Shown: positions 46,760 through 58,100 of the stretch, piece by piece | Layout: every line of letters begins with the position of its first letter | How positions within the stretch are numbered: position 1 is the stretch's first letter | Made by a program: the position numbers and the translations under genes | The notes under the pieces: model-generated | The model's database searches: none | The model's input: only the letters and a program-made list of their open reading frames with translations | Told to the model about the DNA's origin: nothing | Origin: Ariolimax columbianus | Lineage: Eukaryota > Mollusca > Gastropoda > Stylommatophora > Arionidae | Length of the DNA: 64,000 nt | Reading direction: 5' to 3' | Assembly (NCBI GenBank): GCA_036924085.1 | Contig: JAVGWX010000002.1 | Coordinates: 91,792,371-91,856,370, forward strand

Positions 46760-47105
46760 AAAAATACCACACATTCGGTGTAGCACCACTTGAGACACGA
46801 AGAAGTTTTACATCAGAAATTGAAAGAAAGAACCAGGTAAACGACCCAAGACATCATATGTTTGGACAGCAGGTACAGCGCACAAAACTCAAATTTAGTT
46901 GAAGTTTCAACACAGGCAAAACAACAGCCCCTATAGACAAATCCCGGAAAACGGACCATAGACAAATATAATGAACTGACGCAGATCTCAGGATCGAACC
47001 ACGGAATAAAGTGCGCATGGACACCACTTGTATTACAGAACACCATTTAATCAACGAAAAACCAGTCTTCTTCCTGAGATTCAAGTGCTTAACAAAGACC
47101 CGTCA
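46760..47105 (+). mobile_element. LINE 3' fragment, same family as 35.0-35.7 kb
   Basis: Plus reading RRSFTSEIERKNQ, NDPRHHMFGQQVQRTKLKF parallels VAAEVEWEKQ...DPRHPMFGHQVQNTRLK of the minus copy at 35.5 kb. Stops throughout. Confidence 0.65.
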
Positions 47106-47124
47106 AGTCCTCCTATGATGAGCT

Positions 47125-47318
47125 ATCTGAGCCAGTTCTGAGCACGTCTTGCCAGTTCTGAGCACGTCTTGCCAGTTCTGAGCACGTCTTGTCAGTTCTG
47201 AGAACATCGTGCCAGTTCTGAGCACATCTTGCCAGTTCTGAGCCCGTCTTGCCAGTTCTGAGCACGTCTTGCCAGTTCTGAGCACATCTTGCCAGTTCTG
47301 AGCACGTCCTGCCTGCTG
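47125..47318 (+). repeat. 20-bp minisatellite, about 10 copies
   Basis: Unit GCCAGTTCTGAGCACGTCTT, 20 bp, near-identical copies; sits between two fragments of one LINE family. Confidence 0.95.
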
Positions 47319-47394
47319 CCTCGGAATTATCATCCAGCTCCCTCTTCCATGAGTGTCTCAGTCTTTCTTTATTTCTCTTACCATGTGCATTCCT

Positions 47395-47940
47395 GATAGG
47401 GAATTGTCTGGTAATGTTATCAACTCAAACACGAAGATGTGTTGCATCAGAGATAGAAAGAGAGAATCATGGACAAAGACCCATCGCGCCATATGTTTGG
47501 ACACCAGGTACAGTGAACAAGACTAACAACAAGACGGAGTTTTTGCAGTCAACCCAGCGCCTACAGACTAGTCCTAGAAAACGCTGCATCGAAAAATGGA
47601 CAGACCTGACGCAGGTCCGCTGCATTGAATTACGGGAGAAACTTGCGCCTGGACATCACCTGTCATACGCAACATGGAAGTCACTAAATAGACTTCGAAC
47701 TGGCGTACTACGATGCAGGAAAAAGTTAAGAAGATGAAGACACATGGATGATGAAACATGCGAATGAGAAGCAACACAAGACCCAGACCACTTCATGATC
47801 TGCCCAGACCTTCTGCAAACATACAACATGGATGACATGTTGAGGGGGAAATGACATGGCAATTCACGAGACGGAACATTGGAAACACGATGTATAACTG
47901 GATGCCCAGAACACAGAGTAACTAATGACATACTTGGTAG
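47395..47940 (+). mobile_element. LINE 3' fragment, same family as 35.0-35.7 kb
   Basis: A 107-codon frame (47414-47737) reads TRRCVASEIERENHGQRPI, KTEFLQSTQRLQT, CIELREKLAPGHHLSYATWK, SLNRLRTGVLRCRKKLRR. It continues HMDDETCE, DPDHFMICPDLLQTYNMDDM, matching the CDCGA...LMTCPNLQETCN segment. Decayed. Confidence 0.72.
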
Positions 47941-48295
47941 GTTACGGTGGTTGAATTATTTTCAACATGGGCACAACTCATATGATGGGCTACCGTGCTG
48001 GCTTCAAATTCCTTTTCAGTTCAGACATTCGATATAGCTCACTGACGTGAACTAAACTGGCAAACTGGCCGTAAGATGAGCGAATTGGACTAAATGAAGC
48101 TCTCAGAATGCGGGAGATTCGAATCTAGGTTGGTATGGCAGAGGCAACAGCTTGCCCCCACAGAAAGAGGTTCAAGCTTGTGACCCAGAGAGACCTCCTA
48201 GCATCACCTATAGGTGTCGACACAACACGGAGACGTCAACTCCGTAAGGAGAGAGAAAACAAAACTTAGTAGAGATACTACTTCAAGCTCGCATC
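47941..48295. other. No recognised feature
   Basis: Possibly decayed LINE sequence; no motif supports it. Confidence 0.35.
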
Positions 48296-48572
48296 ATCGT
48301 ATAGTCAGTCATGACTGAAAAAGGCTACTATAGTCTGTCATGACTGAAAGGACTACTATAGTCAGTCATGACTGAAGGGGCTACTATAGTCAGTCATACC
48401 TGAAATGACAACTATAGTCAGTCATGACTGAAAGGGCTGTTATAGTCAGTCATGAATGAAAGGACTACTATAGTCAGTCATGACTGAAGGGGCTACTATA
48501 GTCAGTCTTGATTGAAAGGGGCTACTATAGTCAGTCATGAATGAAATGGGCTACTATAGTCATGACTGAAGG
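48296..48572 (+). repeat. 27-28 bp minisatellite with palindromic core, about 9 copies
   Basis: Unit CTACTATAGTCAGTCATGAC plus TGAAAGG. Each intact unit contains TCAGTCATGACTGA, a perfect 14-bp palindrome, and ACTATAGT, a shorter one. Confidence 0.92.
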
Positions 48573-48865
48573 AGGCTACACACGGGAAGGAAGACTAACG
48601 TCTGGTCAGGCAAAACATACTGATCAAACATGTTAGTCAGGATCATTCAAAACATACTCGATAAGGCGATGGATTGACGTGACCCACGTAGTAGTGAGCA
48701 AACACGCAGATGAAGCCACTCATAGCATAACCGCCTGGAGAGCCCCACTTTCATCAGCACGCTCGAGATGTGAAGAAAGGTACTGCAACCCGCCAATTTA
48801 CCTTTTTTTTCAGGGAACACAAAAGGGTAACCTTCTCATTGTAGGCATACGCTAACAACAGGAGC
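48573..48865 (+). mobile_element. SINE-like family B copy
   Basis: GACTAACGTCTGGTCAGGCA, ACATGTTAGTCAGGATCA, GTAGTGAGCAAACACGCAGA, CAACCGCCTGGAGAGCC, CTCATTGTAGGCATACGC. Central block partly deleted; tail imperfect. Confidence 0.7.
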
Positions 48866-48879
48866 AACAACTGAGCTCG

Positions 48880-49180
48880 ACACATCGGACTTCTGCTGGG
48901 CATTTATGGGAACCGTTTTTCCTCTTCGATCTCTTCTCCTCCGCCATTATGCTGAAGTGGAGAAGGTTCTTTACAGCTTTGGGTCATTGACCGCAATAAC
49001 CAGCTCGACACATCGGATTTCTGCTGGGCATTTATGGGAACCGTTTTTTCTCTTCGATCTCTTCTGCTCCGCCATTCTGCTGTAACTTGTTATCTATTAT
49101 CACCACGTTGAGGTGGAGAAGGTTCTTGACAGCTTTGGGTCGTTGACCGCAACAACTCATCACCCTGATCCCACCCAGGC
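48880..49180 (-). mobile_element. Tandemly duplicated fragment of SINE-like family A
   Basis: A block from AGCTCGACACATCGGACTTC through CTCTTCGATCTCTTCTCC to GGGTCATTGACCGCAATAAC is present twice in direct repeat (from about 48882 and 49002). The second copy also retains GTTATCTATTATCACCACGT, missing in the first. Confidence 0.6.
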
Positions 49181-49239
49181 CATTGTTGGCTATTTTGTTT
49201 CATTATCTTAAGAATATTTGCGTGGGGAACTGAGATGCT

Positions 49240-49560
49240 AGTCTGATCAGGCACAACATACTCATCGGGACGTCGCGTCCGGGTCAGGCACAACGTACTG
49301 ACCAAAACCCCATGTTACGTTCCCTGAAAGCAGGCTGTTTTCAAGGCAGCCTGGCTGAAGGGATGTGGATTGACGTTATCCCCGTGGCAGTGAACGTCTC
49401 GCAGATGAAGCCATGCATAACACAACCGTCTGTAGGATAACGGTCTACCTTTATCAGCAAGCTCGGGATGTGAAGAACGTTTCTACAATACGTCACTTAA
49501 CACCATTTTTAGAACGCGCAAAATAGTAAAAATACTCATTGTGGGCATACAACAACAATA
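49240..49560 (+). mobile_element. SINE-like family B copy, nearly full length
   Basis: GTCAGGCACAACGTACTGAC, GCAGGCTGTTTTCAAGGCAG, AACACAACCGTCTGTAGGAT, CTCATTGTGGGCATACAACA, tail to about 49560. Directly adjoins the mariner-like element. Confidence 0.75.
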
Positions 49561-49930
49561 GTGGAATAACATCCTGTTCTTTTCGATTTGTAGCTGCCAA
49601 AGGTTCAGTATGTACGAGGAGTTTTCAAATAAAACCGGACCTAACTGCACCAAGTAAAAATACGTACAATGCGCATGATGACGACAGTTCTGGTGTATAC
49701 AACACATACCAACCGTCAAATTTGCAAAATTTCATTTTTCCGATTCGTAGTTTTTTCAGCAGACCGTTGAAAACATGGCGCGTGTGATACGGCATCCGTC
49801 CAGAGTTGATCAGCGAGCGGTGATTCGGTTTATAACACCTGAAGGATGTCGCAGTTGACATTCATCACAGAATGGAGGCTGTGTTTGATGACGTTGTCAT
49901 AGACAACAGTGAAGAACTGGACAACGACGT

Positions 49931-50251
49931 TTAAAGAAGGATGTGAGTTAACGAAAGATCTTCCGAGGTGAGGTCAGGCGCATATTGTTGCGTCAGAAGG
50001 TGCCATCGCCAAAACTGATCCAGCAATCCGGATGGACCGTTGCCGGAGTTTACTTTCGTCACACTTATGTCACCATACACTGTCTGCATTCTGCGATGAA
50101 TGTCAACTGGTCGACTTTCTTCAGCTGTTAGAAACTGAATCACCGCTCGCTGATCAACTCTGGACGGATTCCGTATCACATCCGCCATGTTTTCAACGGT
50201 CTCTTTAAATAATTTGAATTGTAGGATAATGAAATTTTGCAAACTTGACAT
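49931..50251 (-). pseudogene. Mariner transposase N-terminal (HTH) remnant
   Basis: A 106-codon minus frame whose readable part (from about 50188 down) is MADVIRNPSRVDQRAVIQFL, TAEESRPVDIHRRMQTVYGD. This resembles the paired-type helix-turn-helix DNA-binding half of mariner transposases. It runs out about 50 residues later with no link to a DD(34)D domain. The mirrored plus copy at 49771-49940 is interrupted by stops. Confidence 0.7.
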
Positions 50252-50270
50252 TTCATATGTGCTGTTTACA

Positions 50271-51137
50271 AGCTTTATATCGAAAAACTACCCAAGCATG
50301 GACTGGACCCATGCATACACCGACGGTTCTGTAACAGACACTACACAGAACGGAGGAGCAGGAGCATTCCTGAACCTACCAAATGGCAGAAAAATAACAC
50401 TGTCATTCGCTACTGGTAAGTACACAAGCAATTTTAGAACGGAGGCAGAGGCACTGAGGGCGGCAGTGGAAGAAATTGTGACACATAAAGAAAATGAAAG
50501 CCATATAGTAGTTCTTACAGATGCTCTGGCTGTAGGCACAGCGCTAAAAAGCCAGACAAACACTGAGCTTAATGACTTAAGAGCAGCACTCTGTCAATTA
50601 TGCCAGCAGTCCGCACCAAAAATGGTAGTGGTACAGTGGGTCCCATCACACTGCAACATCCAAGGCAACGACGAGGCAGACAGACTGGCAAAAGAAGGTG
50701 CAAGACTACCACAAACAGATACTAGTATGACGTACGAAGAGTCAAAACGGCTTATTAAAGCCAGATACATGACCAAATGGGAAACCGAACATACTGGTTA
50801 CACCAAAAACGATGCCTATTACCAGTTGAACAGAAGAGAGCAGGTCGTTGTCTTCAGACTTCGCACTGGCCACAATAGACTGAGGTACCACCTATTCAAC
50901 AAATTGAAGATAGGTGGTACCGACGAATGTCCGTGTGGTACCGGGAAAATGACCGCTGAACATCTGCTGCAGAACTGCCCGACATACGAGGATCAGAGAG
51001 AGCAGATGTGGCCATCACCAATGGAACCACAAGACAAGCTCTATGGCAGTGTCGACAGCCTCAGGATGACCGCCGCTTTTTTCGAAAAAATAATGGTTAC
51101 TGTCTGACTGCGTACGATGAAGAAGAAGAAGAAGAAG
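50271..51137 (+). mobile_element. 5'-truncated copy of the RNase H LINE inside the mariner-like element
   Basis: Plus strand encodes residues about 1029-1302 of the 55-59 kb protein: YPSMDWTHAYTDGS, FRTEAEALRAAVEEI, VLTDALAVGTALKSQ, HCNIQGNDEADRLAKEGA, TDECPCGTGKMTAEHLLQNC, ending VTV and a stop at 51107. The frame is open throughout. GAA tail at 51118-51137. TATGTGCTGTTTACA at 50256-50270 and 51138-51152 is a 15-bp target duplication. Several amino acid changes (A to E at the RNase H region, D for E in NDEAD) distinguish it from the other copies. Confidence 0.94.
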
Positions 51138-51239
51138 TATGTGCTGTTTACATTTGAAGTGACGTCACCAACAGATACGTATGCTCACTTGGTGCAGTTA
51201 GGTCCCGTTTTATTTGAATACGCCTCGTACAAATAACTT

Positions 51240-51971
51240 CTATATAGTCGATTTTACATCCCTTGGCGATCAGGGATCCCTGGAAAATTGCGGGATTTCA
51301 AACGTACGGATTCTCGTTTTCGTTTTGCTCTTCGCTTGTTTGTTTGTTTGTTAGTTTATGTAGTTCCGAGCGCTTTTTTCAGCAATTTCAACTATTCACA
51401 ACATAACATCCTACAACATTTTATAACAATGATTGATTGATTCCCCTTTCTCGCGAATCTTACTGCTAGATTGACTCCCATTTTCTCTCTACGTGCATCT
51501 TAATACCACCACTGCAGCCTAGCACTTCACATGAAGCATGTAAACTACTACCTTACATATACCACATTTACCGCTCATTACAGCATAACAAAGTATGTCC
51601 ATCAATCCGCTCACTTCTTTGGACTTTTCAGCAGAGCTCATGTCTGGTACCTGTCCTCTTGACATTAGCCAATTGGGACAGTCATTTCCTTCCGGCTTCA
51701 AGGGGGAAAGTTGACTGCAAAAATAACACACAGTATGTGGAGCTGTCCTGCAATAATAGAAAGTAACTTTGTTAAATTAGGTACACGTCATTTTAGTAAT
51801 TTTGTGGAACAGAAAAGCCGCCAACGAGTTCAAAGTAATTTACACATTGATTGCACACTTTCCGAGAAACTTATAACAGGCAAATAGGTTGTGGTTGTAA
51901 GAAGTGATGGTCTCTAAAAGGACATGCTATTTACTTGTACTTTACCTTACGTGAAGATTCAGATGCGAATT
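51240..51971. other. No recognised gene
   Basis: Nothing assignable beyond GTTTGTTTGTTTG at 51338-51351. Confidence 0.4.
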
Positions 51972-52235
51972 TGGGGACAGCGTTGGCTAGTGGTTAAGTG
52001 GCACGGCTCACAATCTGAATGTACTGGGTTCGCTTCACATCACAGCACCGGCCGTTACCCCGGGGAAGCAAACCCTTAGAAAATGCAGGAGGAAGCAGAC
52101 CCTTACATAAAATGCATGCCGAAGTAGGATGCACTGGGCCGACAGTCGCAAAATAAAAACCGTAGTGCAACGCACACCGTCTTGGGGAATAGAGAAATAA
52201 GACGAACGAATAGGATAAAAAAAGAAAGAAAGAAG
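51972..52235 (+). mobile_element. tRNA-like SINE (family T2), copy 2
   Basis: GTTGGCTAGTGGTTAAGTGG (box A) and TGTACTGGGTTCGCTTCAC (box B-like), then AAATGCAGGAGGAAGCAGAC, AACGCACACCGTCTTGGGGA and an A-rich tail (52218-52250). Block order as at 29385. Confidence 0.68.
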
Positions 52236-52299
52236 AAAAAAAGATGGCCTATTAAAAATAGTGTTCATTATTAGATAACATACCGTGGCTCAGTAACAT

Positions 52300-52760
52300 G
52301 ATCAAGTCATTAAGTCCTGAGACTGGTTTGCAGGCTTATGTTTCTGTTTTTCCATTTCTGCCTGTCATCTTGCGACTTTCTTCAGCTCAGCTTCAGTCTT
52401 CACTGCCATGTCTCTGCGTGCTTATGTCACAAAATTATTTCTTGGTCTGCCTCTTCTTCTCTTTTCCTGTGCTCTGTCTTCCAAGACTTTCTTCAATGGG
52501 CCCTCATGACGTCCGTTGTGGCCAACCCAGCCCAGTAGATGGTTTTATATCTCTTATAGCAGCGTTCTTTACTCTGCCACTTCTTCACCCAATCTTGCGT
52601 TTGGTGTTCTCTGTGCCCAGCTGACCTTATTAGTCTTTTGGTAACACCACATCTCAAAAGCCTTTTAGTATTTCTCTGCTCTTTTATTTAATGTCTATGT
52701 TTCATAATTGTACAACATCATGTGGTCAGAAATCATTTATGTGGCGGCATTCTAATAGAT
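52300..52760 (-). mobile_element. LINE C-terminal fragment
   Basis: Minus reading with shifts: MLYNYETWTLNKRAEKY, KAFEMWCYQKTNKVSWAQRT, EKRRGRPRNNFVT, RRDMAVKTEAELKKVAR. RTE/CR1-like thumb and C-terminal tail; dead. Confidence 0.7.
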
Positions 52761-53012
52761 AATAACAGATAATACCTGATTAGAGTTAGATGTTTCTCTC
52801 TAAATGTCTTCTTTGTCAATGTAATTATAATTCTGTTTTATCTTTGGCATCGTGCATCTTCTGTTTCAATTTGCCCCAGTTACATAGTGTGTGCTAATTT
52901 AGAAACAAAAACATACTATAGAACCAAAAAACCCACAAATATAATGAAACAAACTAACTAATTACAATGACAACTTAACAATAAATAAGGGTATTTGAAG
53001 TCTTGTTCTTGT

Positions 53013-53335
53013 TCTGCCTCGTCCTCCTCTTCTTCATCGCTCGTCTTAAAAAGGACGCTGTGAAGTTGTGTCTTAGTTGACAGACATACTGCGATACCTG
53101 CACCTTTCGTCACAACACATGATTTCAGCTTTTTGAGTACCGGGTTTGCCTTCCAACTGCCGTTCCCATTATTTTAGTCAGACTACACTAGTGCAGCCTG
53201 TTTCCAGTACCGCCATTTGGAGGCTGAATAGGGTCTTGGGCAGTTCTGGTTCGCTGACTTTAATGCAATCATTCAGATATGTGTCAGCTCCTTCACAGTG
53301 CTGCAACTTCGGTCTCATATCTTGCCTCTAATTAA
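53013..53335 (-). mobile_element. SINE-like family A copy
   Basis: TCCTCTTCTTCATCGCTCGT tail, then ACTGCGATACCTGCACCTTT, AACACATGATTTCAGC, TTGAGTACCGGGTTTGCCTT. Diverged. Confidence 0.6.
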
Positions 53336-53372
53336 GATTATGAATCTTTAGTCTCCCAGCAAACCATTGCCA

Positions 53373-53452
53373 CATCTCATGGGAAGACAGCTGCATGGGC
53401 GTATATAATCATATGGCCACTAAAACTTTGTTCTGAGTGTCGACTGTTGTCT
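53373..53452 (+). repeat. 80-bp sequence identical to the reverse complement of 62978-63057
   Basis: Starts CATCTCATGGGAAGACAGCT and ends GTCGACTGTTGTCT. By eye every base matches the inverted copy 9.6 kb away. Both copies lie beside decayed family A sequence. Confidence 0.8.
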
Positions 53453-53529
53453 GCACGCATCATGACCAGTCCATCGATATTTGCGAGACAACGCCGCCTC
53501 CACACCGTCACGAATTAGGGTGCCATTTC

Positions 53530-54130
53530 TGATTTCGATATTGTGAATTCGATCTCTGAGGTCAACAATGTGAATTCGATCTCTGAGTTCAACATTGTGA
53601 ATTTAATCTCTTTTTTCGAAACTGTGAATTCTATCTCTGATTTCGACATTGTGAATTCGATCTCTTATTTCGACATTGTGAATTCAATCTCTGATTTCGA
53701 CATTGTGAATTCAATCTCTGATTTCGACATTGTGAATTCAATCTCTGATTTCGACATTGTGAATTCAATCTCCTGATTTCGACATTGTGAATTCAATCTC
53801 TTATTTCGACATTGTGAATTCGATCTCAGATTTCGACATTGTTTATTCAATCTCTTATTTCGACATTGTGAATTCAATATCTGATTTCGACATTGTGAAT
53901 TCAATCTCTGATTTCGACATTGTGAATTCTATCTCTTATTACGACATTGTGAATTCAATCTGATTTTGACATTATGAATTCAATCTCTAGCTTACGAAGA
54001 AGAAGAAGAAGAAGAAGAAGAAGAAGAAGAATGGAATCTCTGATTTCGATATTGTGAATTCAAACTCTTTTTTACGACATTGTGAATTCGATCTCTGATT
54101 TCGACCTTATGAATTCGATTTCTTATCGAG
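53530..54130 (+). repeat. 27-bp minisatellite, about 20 copies
   Basis: Unit CGACATTGTGAATTCAATCT plus CTGATTT, 27 bp, each with a GAATTC palindrome. A (GAA)n run at 53994-54030 interrupts it. The 9-codon periodicity gives open frames on both strands. Confidence 0.95.
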
Positions 54131-54429
54131 ACCCAGAAAACAAGTCTTTTCATCGTTGGCTGAATAAGGTGGCTTCTCTGCGTCCGTGTTGTGTTAAATG
54201 TAAACCTCACAGCCATAAATTATGGCTGGTCACGGAATACAAAAAGTGCGCCATGCCATGGTATCTTTCAGCACTATCAATTTCTAATGTAATACATAGA
54301 AAAATAATAGATAAAGTATGAACAATGAGCTCAAAGATAAGGCAGTGACTATTTAGGATGCTCCCCAAACTTGGTCAGACAAAAAAATAAATACTGACAA
54401 GACTTTGTTAATCAGAGTCAAGAGAAACA

Positions 54430-55110
54430 AACGGACCAACACCCCACCACACTTCCAAACGAACTGACCAACACCCCACCACACTTCCAAACGAACTGAC
54501 CAATACCCCACCACACTTCTAAACGAACTGACCAACACCCCACCACACTTCCAAATGAACTGACCAATACCCCACCACACTTCTAAACGAACTGACCAAC
54601 ACCCCACCACACTTCCAAACGAACTGACCAATACCCCACCATACTTCCAAACGAACTGACCAACACCCCACCACACTTCCAAACGAACTGACCAACACCC
54701 CACCACACTTCCAAACGAACTGACCAATACCCCACCACACTTCCAAACGAACTGACCAACACCCCACCACACTTCCAAACGAACTGACCAACACCCTCAC
54801 CACACTTCCAAACGAACTGACCAACACCCCACCACACTTCCAAACGAACTGACCAACACCCCACCACACTTCCAGACGAACTAACCAACACCCCACCACA
54901 CTTCCAAACGAACTGACCAACACTACCACCACACTTCCAAACAAACTGACCAACACCCCACCACACTTCCAAACGAACTGACCAATACCCCGCCACACTT
55001 CCAAACGATCTGACTAACATCCCACCACACTTCCAAACCAACTGACCCACCACCCCACCATACTTCCAAACGAACTGACCAACACCTCTACCACACTTCC
55101 AAACAGTTCT
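54430..55110 (+). repeat. 32-bp minisatellite, about 21 copies
   Basis: Unit ACCAACACCCCACCACACTT plus CCAAACGAACTG, 32 bp, few variants (CAATACC, TTCTAAAC). Strong strand asymmetry. It ends about 25 bp before the target site of the large retroinsertion. Confidence 0.96.
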
Positions 55111-55172
55111 CCCTAGAAACATACTGTTTCATCATGACAGTTTGTCTTCTTCTTCTTCTTCTGCGTACACAG

Positions 55173-58100
55173 TCAGAGAGTAACCATTATTTTTTCGAAA
55201 AAAGCGGCGGTCATCCTGAGACTCTCGCCACTACCATAGAGCTTGTCTTGCAGTTCCACTGGCAATGGCCACATCTGCTCTCTCTGATCCTCGAATGTCG
55301 GGCAGTTCTGCAGCAGATGTTCAGTGGTCATTTTACCAGTACCGCACGGGCATTCGTCGGTACACCCTATCTTCAATTTGTTGAATAGGTGGTACCTCAG
55401 TCTGTTGTGGCCAGTGCGAAGTCTGAAGACAACGACCTGCTCTCTTCGGTTCAACTGGTAATAGGCATCGTTTTTGGTGTAACCAGTATGTTCGGTTTGC
55501 CATTTGGTCATGTATCTGGCTTTGATAAGCCGTTTTGACTCTTCGTACGTCATACTGGTATCTGTTTGTGGTAGCCTTGCACCTTCTTTTGCCAGTCTGT
55601 CTGCCTCCTCGTTGCCTTGGATGTTGCAGTGTGACGGAACCCACTGTACCACTACCCTTTTTGGTGCGGACTGCTGGCACAGTTTGCAGAGTGCTGCTCT
55701 TAAGTCATTAAGCTCAGTGTTTTTCTGGCTTTTTAGCGCTGTGACTACGGCGAGAGCATCTGTCAGCAGGACTATATGGCTCTCATTTTCACCGTGTGTT
55801 ACCATTTCTTCCACTGCCGCCCTCAGTGCCCCTGCCTCCGCTCTGAAATTGCTTGTGTACTTACCAGTAGCGAATGACAGTGTTATTTTTCTGCCATTTG
55901 CTAGGTTCAGGAATGCTCCTGCCCCTCCGTTCTGTGTAGTGTTTGTTACAGAACCGTCGGTGTATGCATGGGTCCAGTCCATGCTTGGGTAGCTTTTCGT
56001 TATGAAGCTTAGGGTAGTGTCTCTCCTTTCTTTTTCAGTCTGGCAGTTTTTGTTTGCAATACCTGGTATATTTTCTACCACCTCTGGAAATATATCCTGC
56101 CTCCAAGTAGGTTTTCGTACAGTAGTGATGGGTTTTGGTGTTGTTAGTGCGTTTATGGGATCTTCGTGCATCTTTGCTTTGGCTATTTCTGCAAAGTTTC
56201 TCCGCTTTAGTTTCCCATTTCCCAGATTGTTTAGTCTCTGGTACATTGGATGGTCCGTCAGTCTTCGGAGTTTCTCTGACTGCAGCTGGGCTCTGCAGTC
56301 TCTTCTATCGGTCATGGATTGCAGTTTTGTAATCTTTTCAAGTTCTACAATTGGCGTTGACTTCATGCCTCCTGTTATAATTCTCATGGCTTGGTTTTGA
56401 AGTTTGTTAACTTTATCGAAGTTCGCCTTCGCTGCTGTTGTCCATGCCGCAATGCCATACTCGAGAACTGGTCTCACTCTTCCAGTGTACAGTTTCTTTA
56501 GTATGCCTTCGTCTGCTCCCCAGCTTGTGCCAGCAAGTTTCTTCATGATCGCCATTCTTTCTCTGGCTTTCATTCGGTTTCTCTCAATCTGACTTTTCCA
56601 TGTCATGCGCCGATCAAATGTGACTCCCAGATAGGCTGGGTTGTCGTTTGGCTGCAGGATTTTGCCATTTAGACTTAATTTGGTACTTTGGGGTTTTAAT
56701 GAGAGCGAGAATATTGTGCACGTGGTTTTCTCCTCGTTTATTTTGACCAGCCATGAGTTCGCCCACTCTTCCAGCGATGTTAGGGCCGTCTGCATCCGAT
56801 TTCTTGCTATGGTGAGATTCTTTTCAGAGGTCCACATAGCCAGATCGTCTGCAAACATTGAGCTATGGACTCTTCTTGGTATATTCTCTGTAATGTCGTT
56901 TATATATACCAGGAAGAGTGTGGGTGACAATACTCCCCCTTGGGGTACTCCCTGCTCGAGTGTCACCTTTTTGCTCATCTGCCCTTGTACTTGGACTCTG
57001 GCCGTTCTTTGTTTGAGGTAGTGATTGATCCACTTGTACATCTTCCCACAGACATCACTTCTTCTTAGCTTGACTCTAAGTCCATCCTTCCAGACTTTGT
57101 CAAATGCCTTTTCCAGATCCACCCAAACAGCTACTGTGTGTTTCTGTGCCTGGTAGGCATCTTCTATCTCCTGGGCTATGAGGATGACCTGGTCCTCAGT
57201 GGATCTGTGCTGTCTAAAGCCGGCTTGCTGTGGAATTAGTATTCGTTTTTCTTCCAGATGCCACATCAGTCTGGTGTTTATCATCCGTTCCATCAGCTTG
57301 CCGACACAGCTCAGTAGGCTTATGGGCCTGTATCCGTTTGGATCTGTTTTGTCCTTTCCTGTTTTTGGTACTGGTACCAGTATTGCATCTTTCCATGCCT
57401 GGGGTACAATACCCCTTTTCCAGCTTTGGTTCAGGACTGATAGTAGTTTCTTCTTCGCTGTTTGGCCCAGCCCCATCAGCATTTCGTTTGTTATCCCGTC
57501 TTTTCCGGGAGATTTCCTTTTCTTTAGTGTTCTCATAGCCTCTTCCATCTCGCGCATTGTTAGTTTGGCCATCATGTGCTCTTCAGGAGCCGTATTTATG
57601 TTTTCGTGTCCCTTTAGCTCTTCGCTAATGTCTGTATGCTTATCTGCAGGGACCTCGATGTGGTTTGCTCTGGCATAGTGATCGACAAAGGCGTTTGCGG
57701 CTTTCTTACCTGTGATCAAGTTCTCGCCTTGCTTGATAGTAATTTGTTTATTTGACGGGGTTTCGTCATTCATGGCTCTGACTAGCTTCCATAGCTTGTT
57801 CCCTTCTTTGTCCAGGTTTAGACTTTCCGTTTTATTTTTCCAGCTTTCTCTTGCTGTTTGCTTGAGAGTGTGTTTGTACTTCGCCGCGGCGGCTTTGAGG
57901 GCGATGTTTGCCTCCATGGATTTTTCTCGTTCTGCCATGTTCCTAGCATTTGTTACTGCATCTTCCACTTTCTGTAACTCATCATTCCAGTAGGGCTTAT
58001 AGTTTTTCCTAGCTTCTCTTGGGATGGTTTCAGTGGCGGCTTGCATTATTGCCTTGCTTAGGCTCTCTACCATGGGCTTCATTTTGGTGTTTCGTGTGTT

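Larger units (their letters stand above)
49613..51229. mobile_element. Mariner-derived fold-back element, split by a LINE
   Basis: Terminal inverted repeats of about 55 bp: left 49615-49675 starts CGAGGAGTTTTCAAATAAAA, right 51176-51227 is its reverse complement with a few changes (start CGAGGCGTATTCAAATAAAA). TA flanks both ends (49613-49614, 51228-51229), the mariner target duplication. Inside are two inverted copies of a transposase N-terminus: plus MARVIRHPSRVDQRAVIRFI (49771 onward) and minus MADVIRNPSRVDQRAVIQFL (50188 downward), then DIHRRMQTVYGD, the helix-turn-helix region of Mos1-type transposases. The catalytic DDD domain is absent, so the element is nonautonomous and palindromic. 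Confidence 0.82.

Noticed and set aside
54353..55122. Three overlapping minus frames of 141-179 codons rich in Trp, Gly and Val
   Set aside because: Translations of the 32-bp minisatellite in its three frames.
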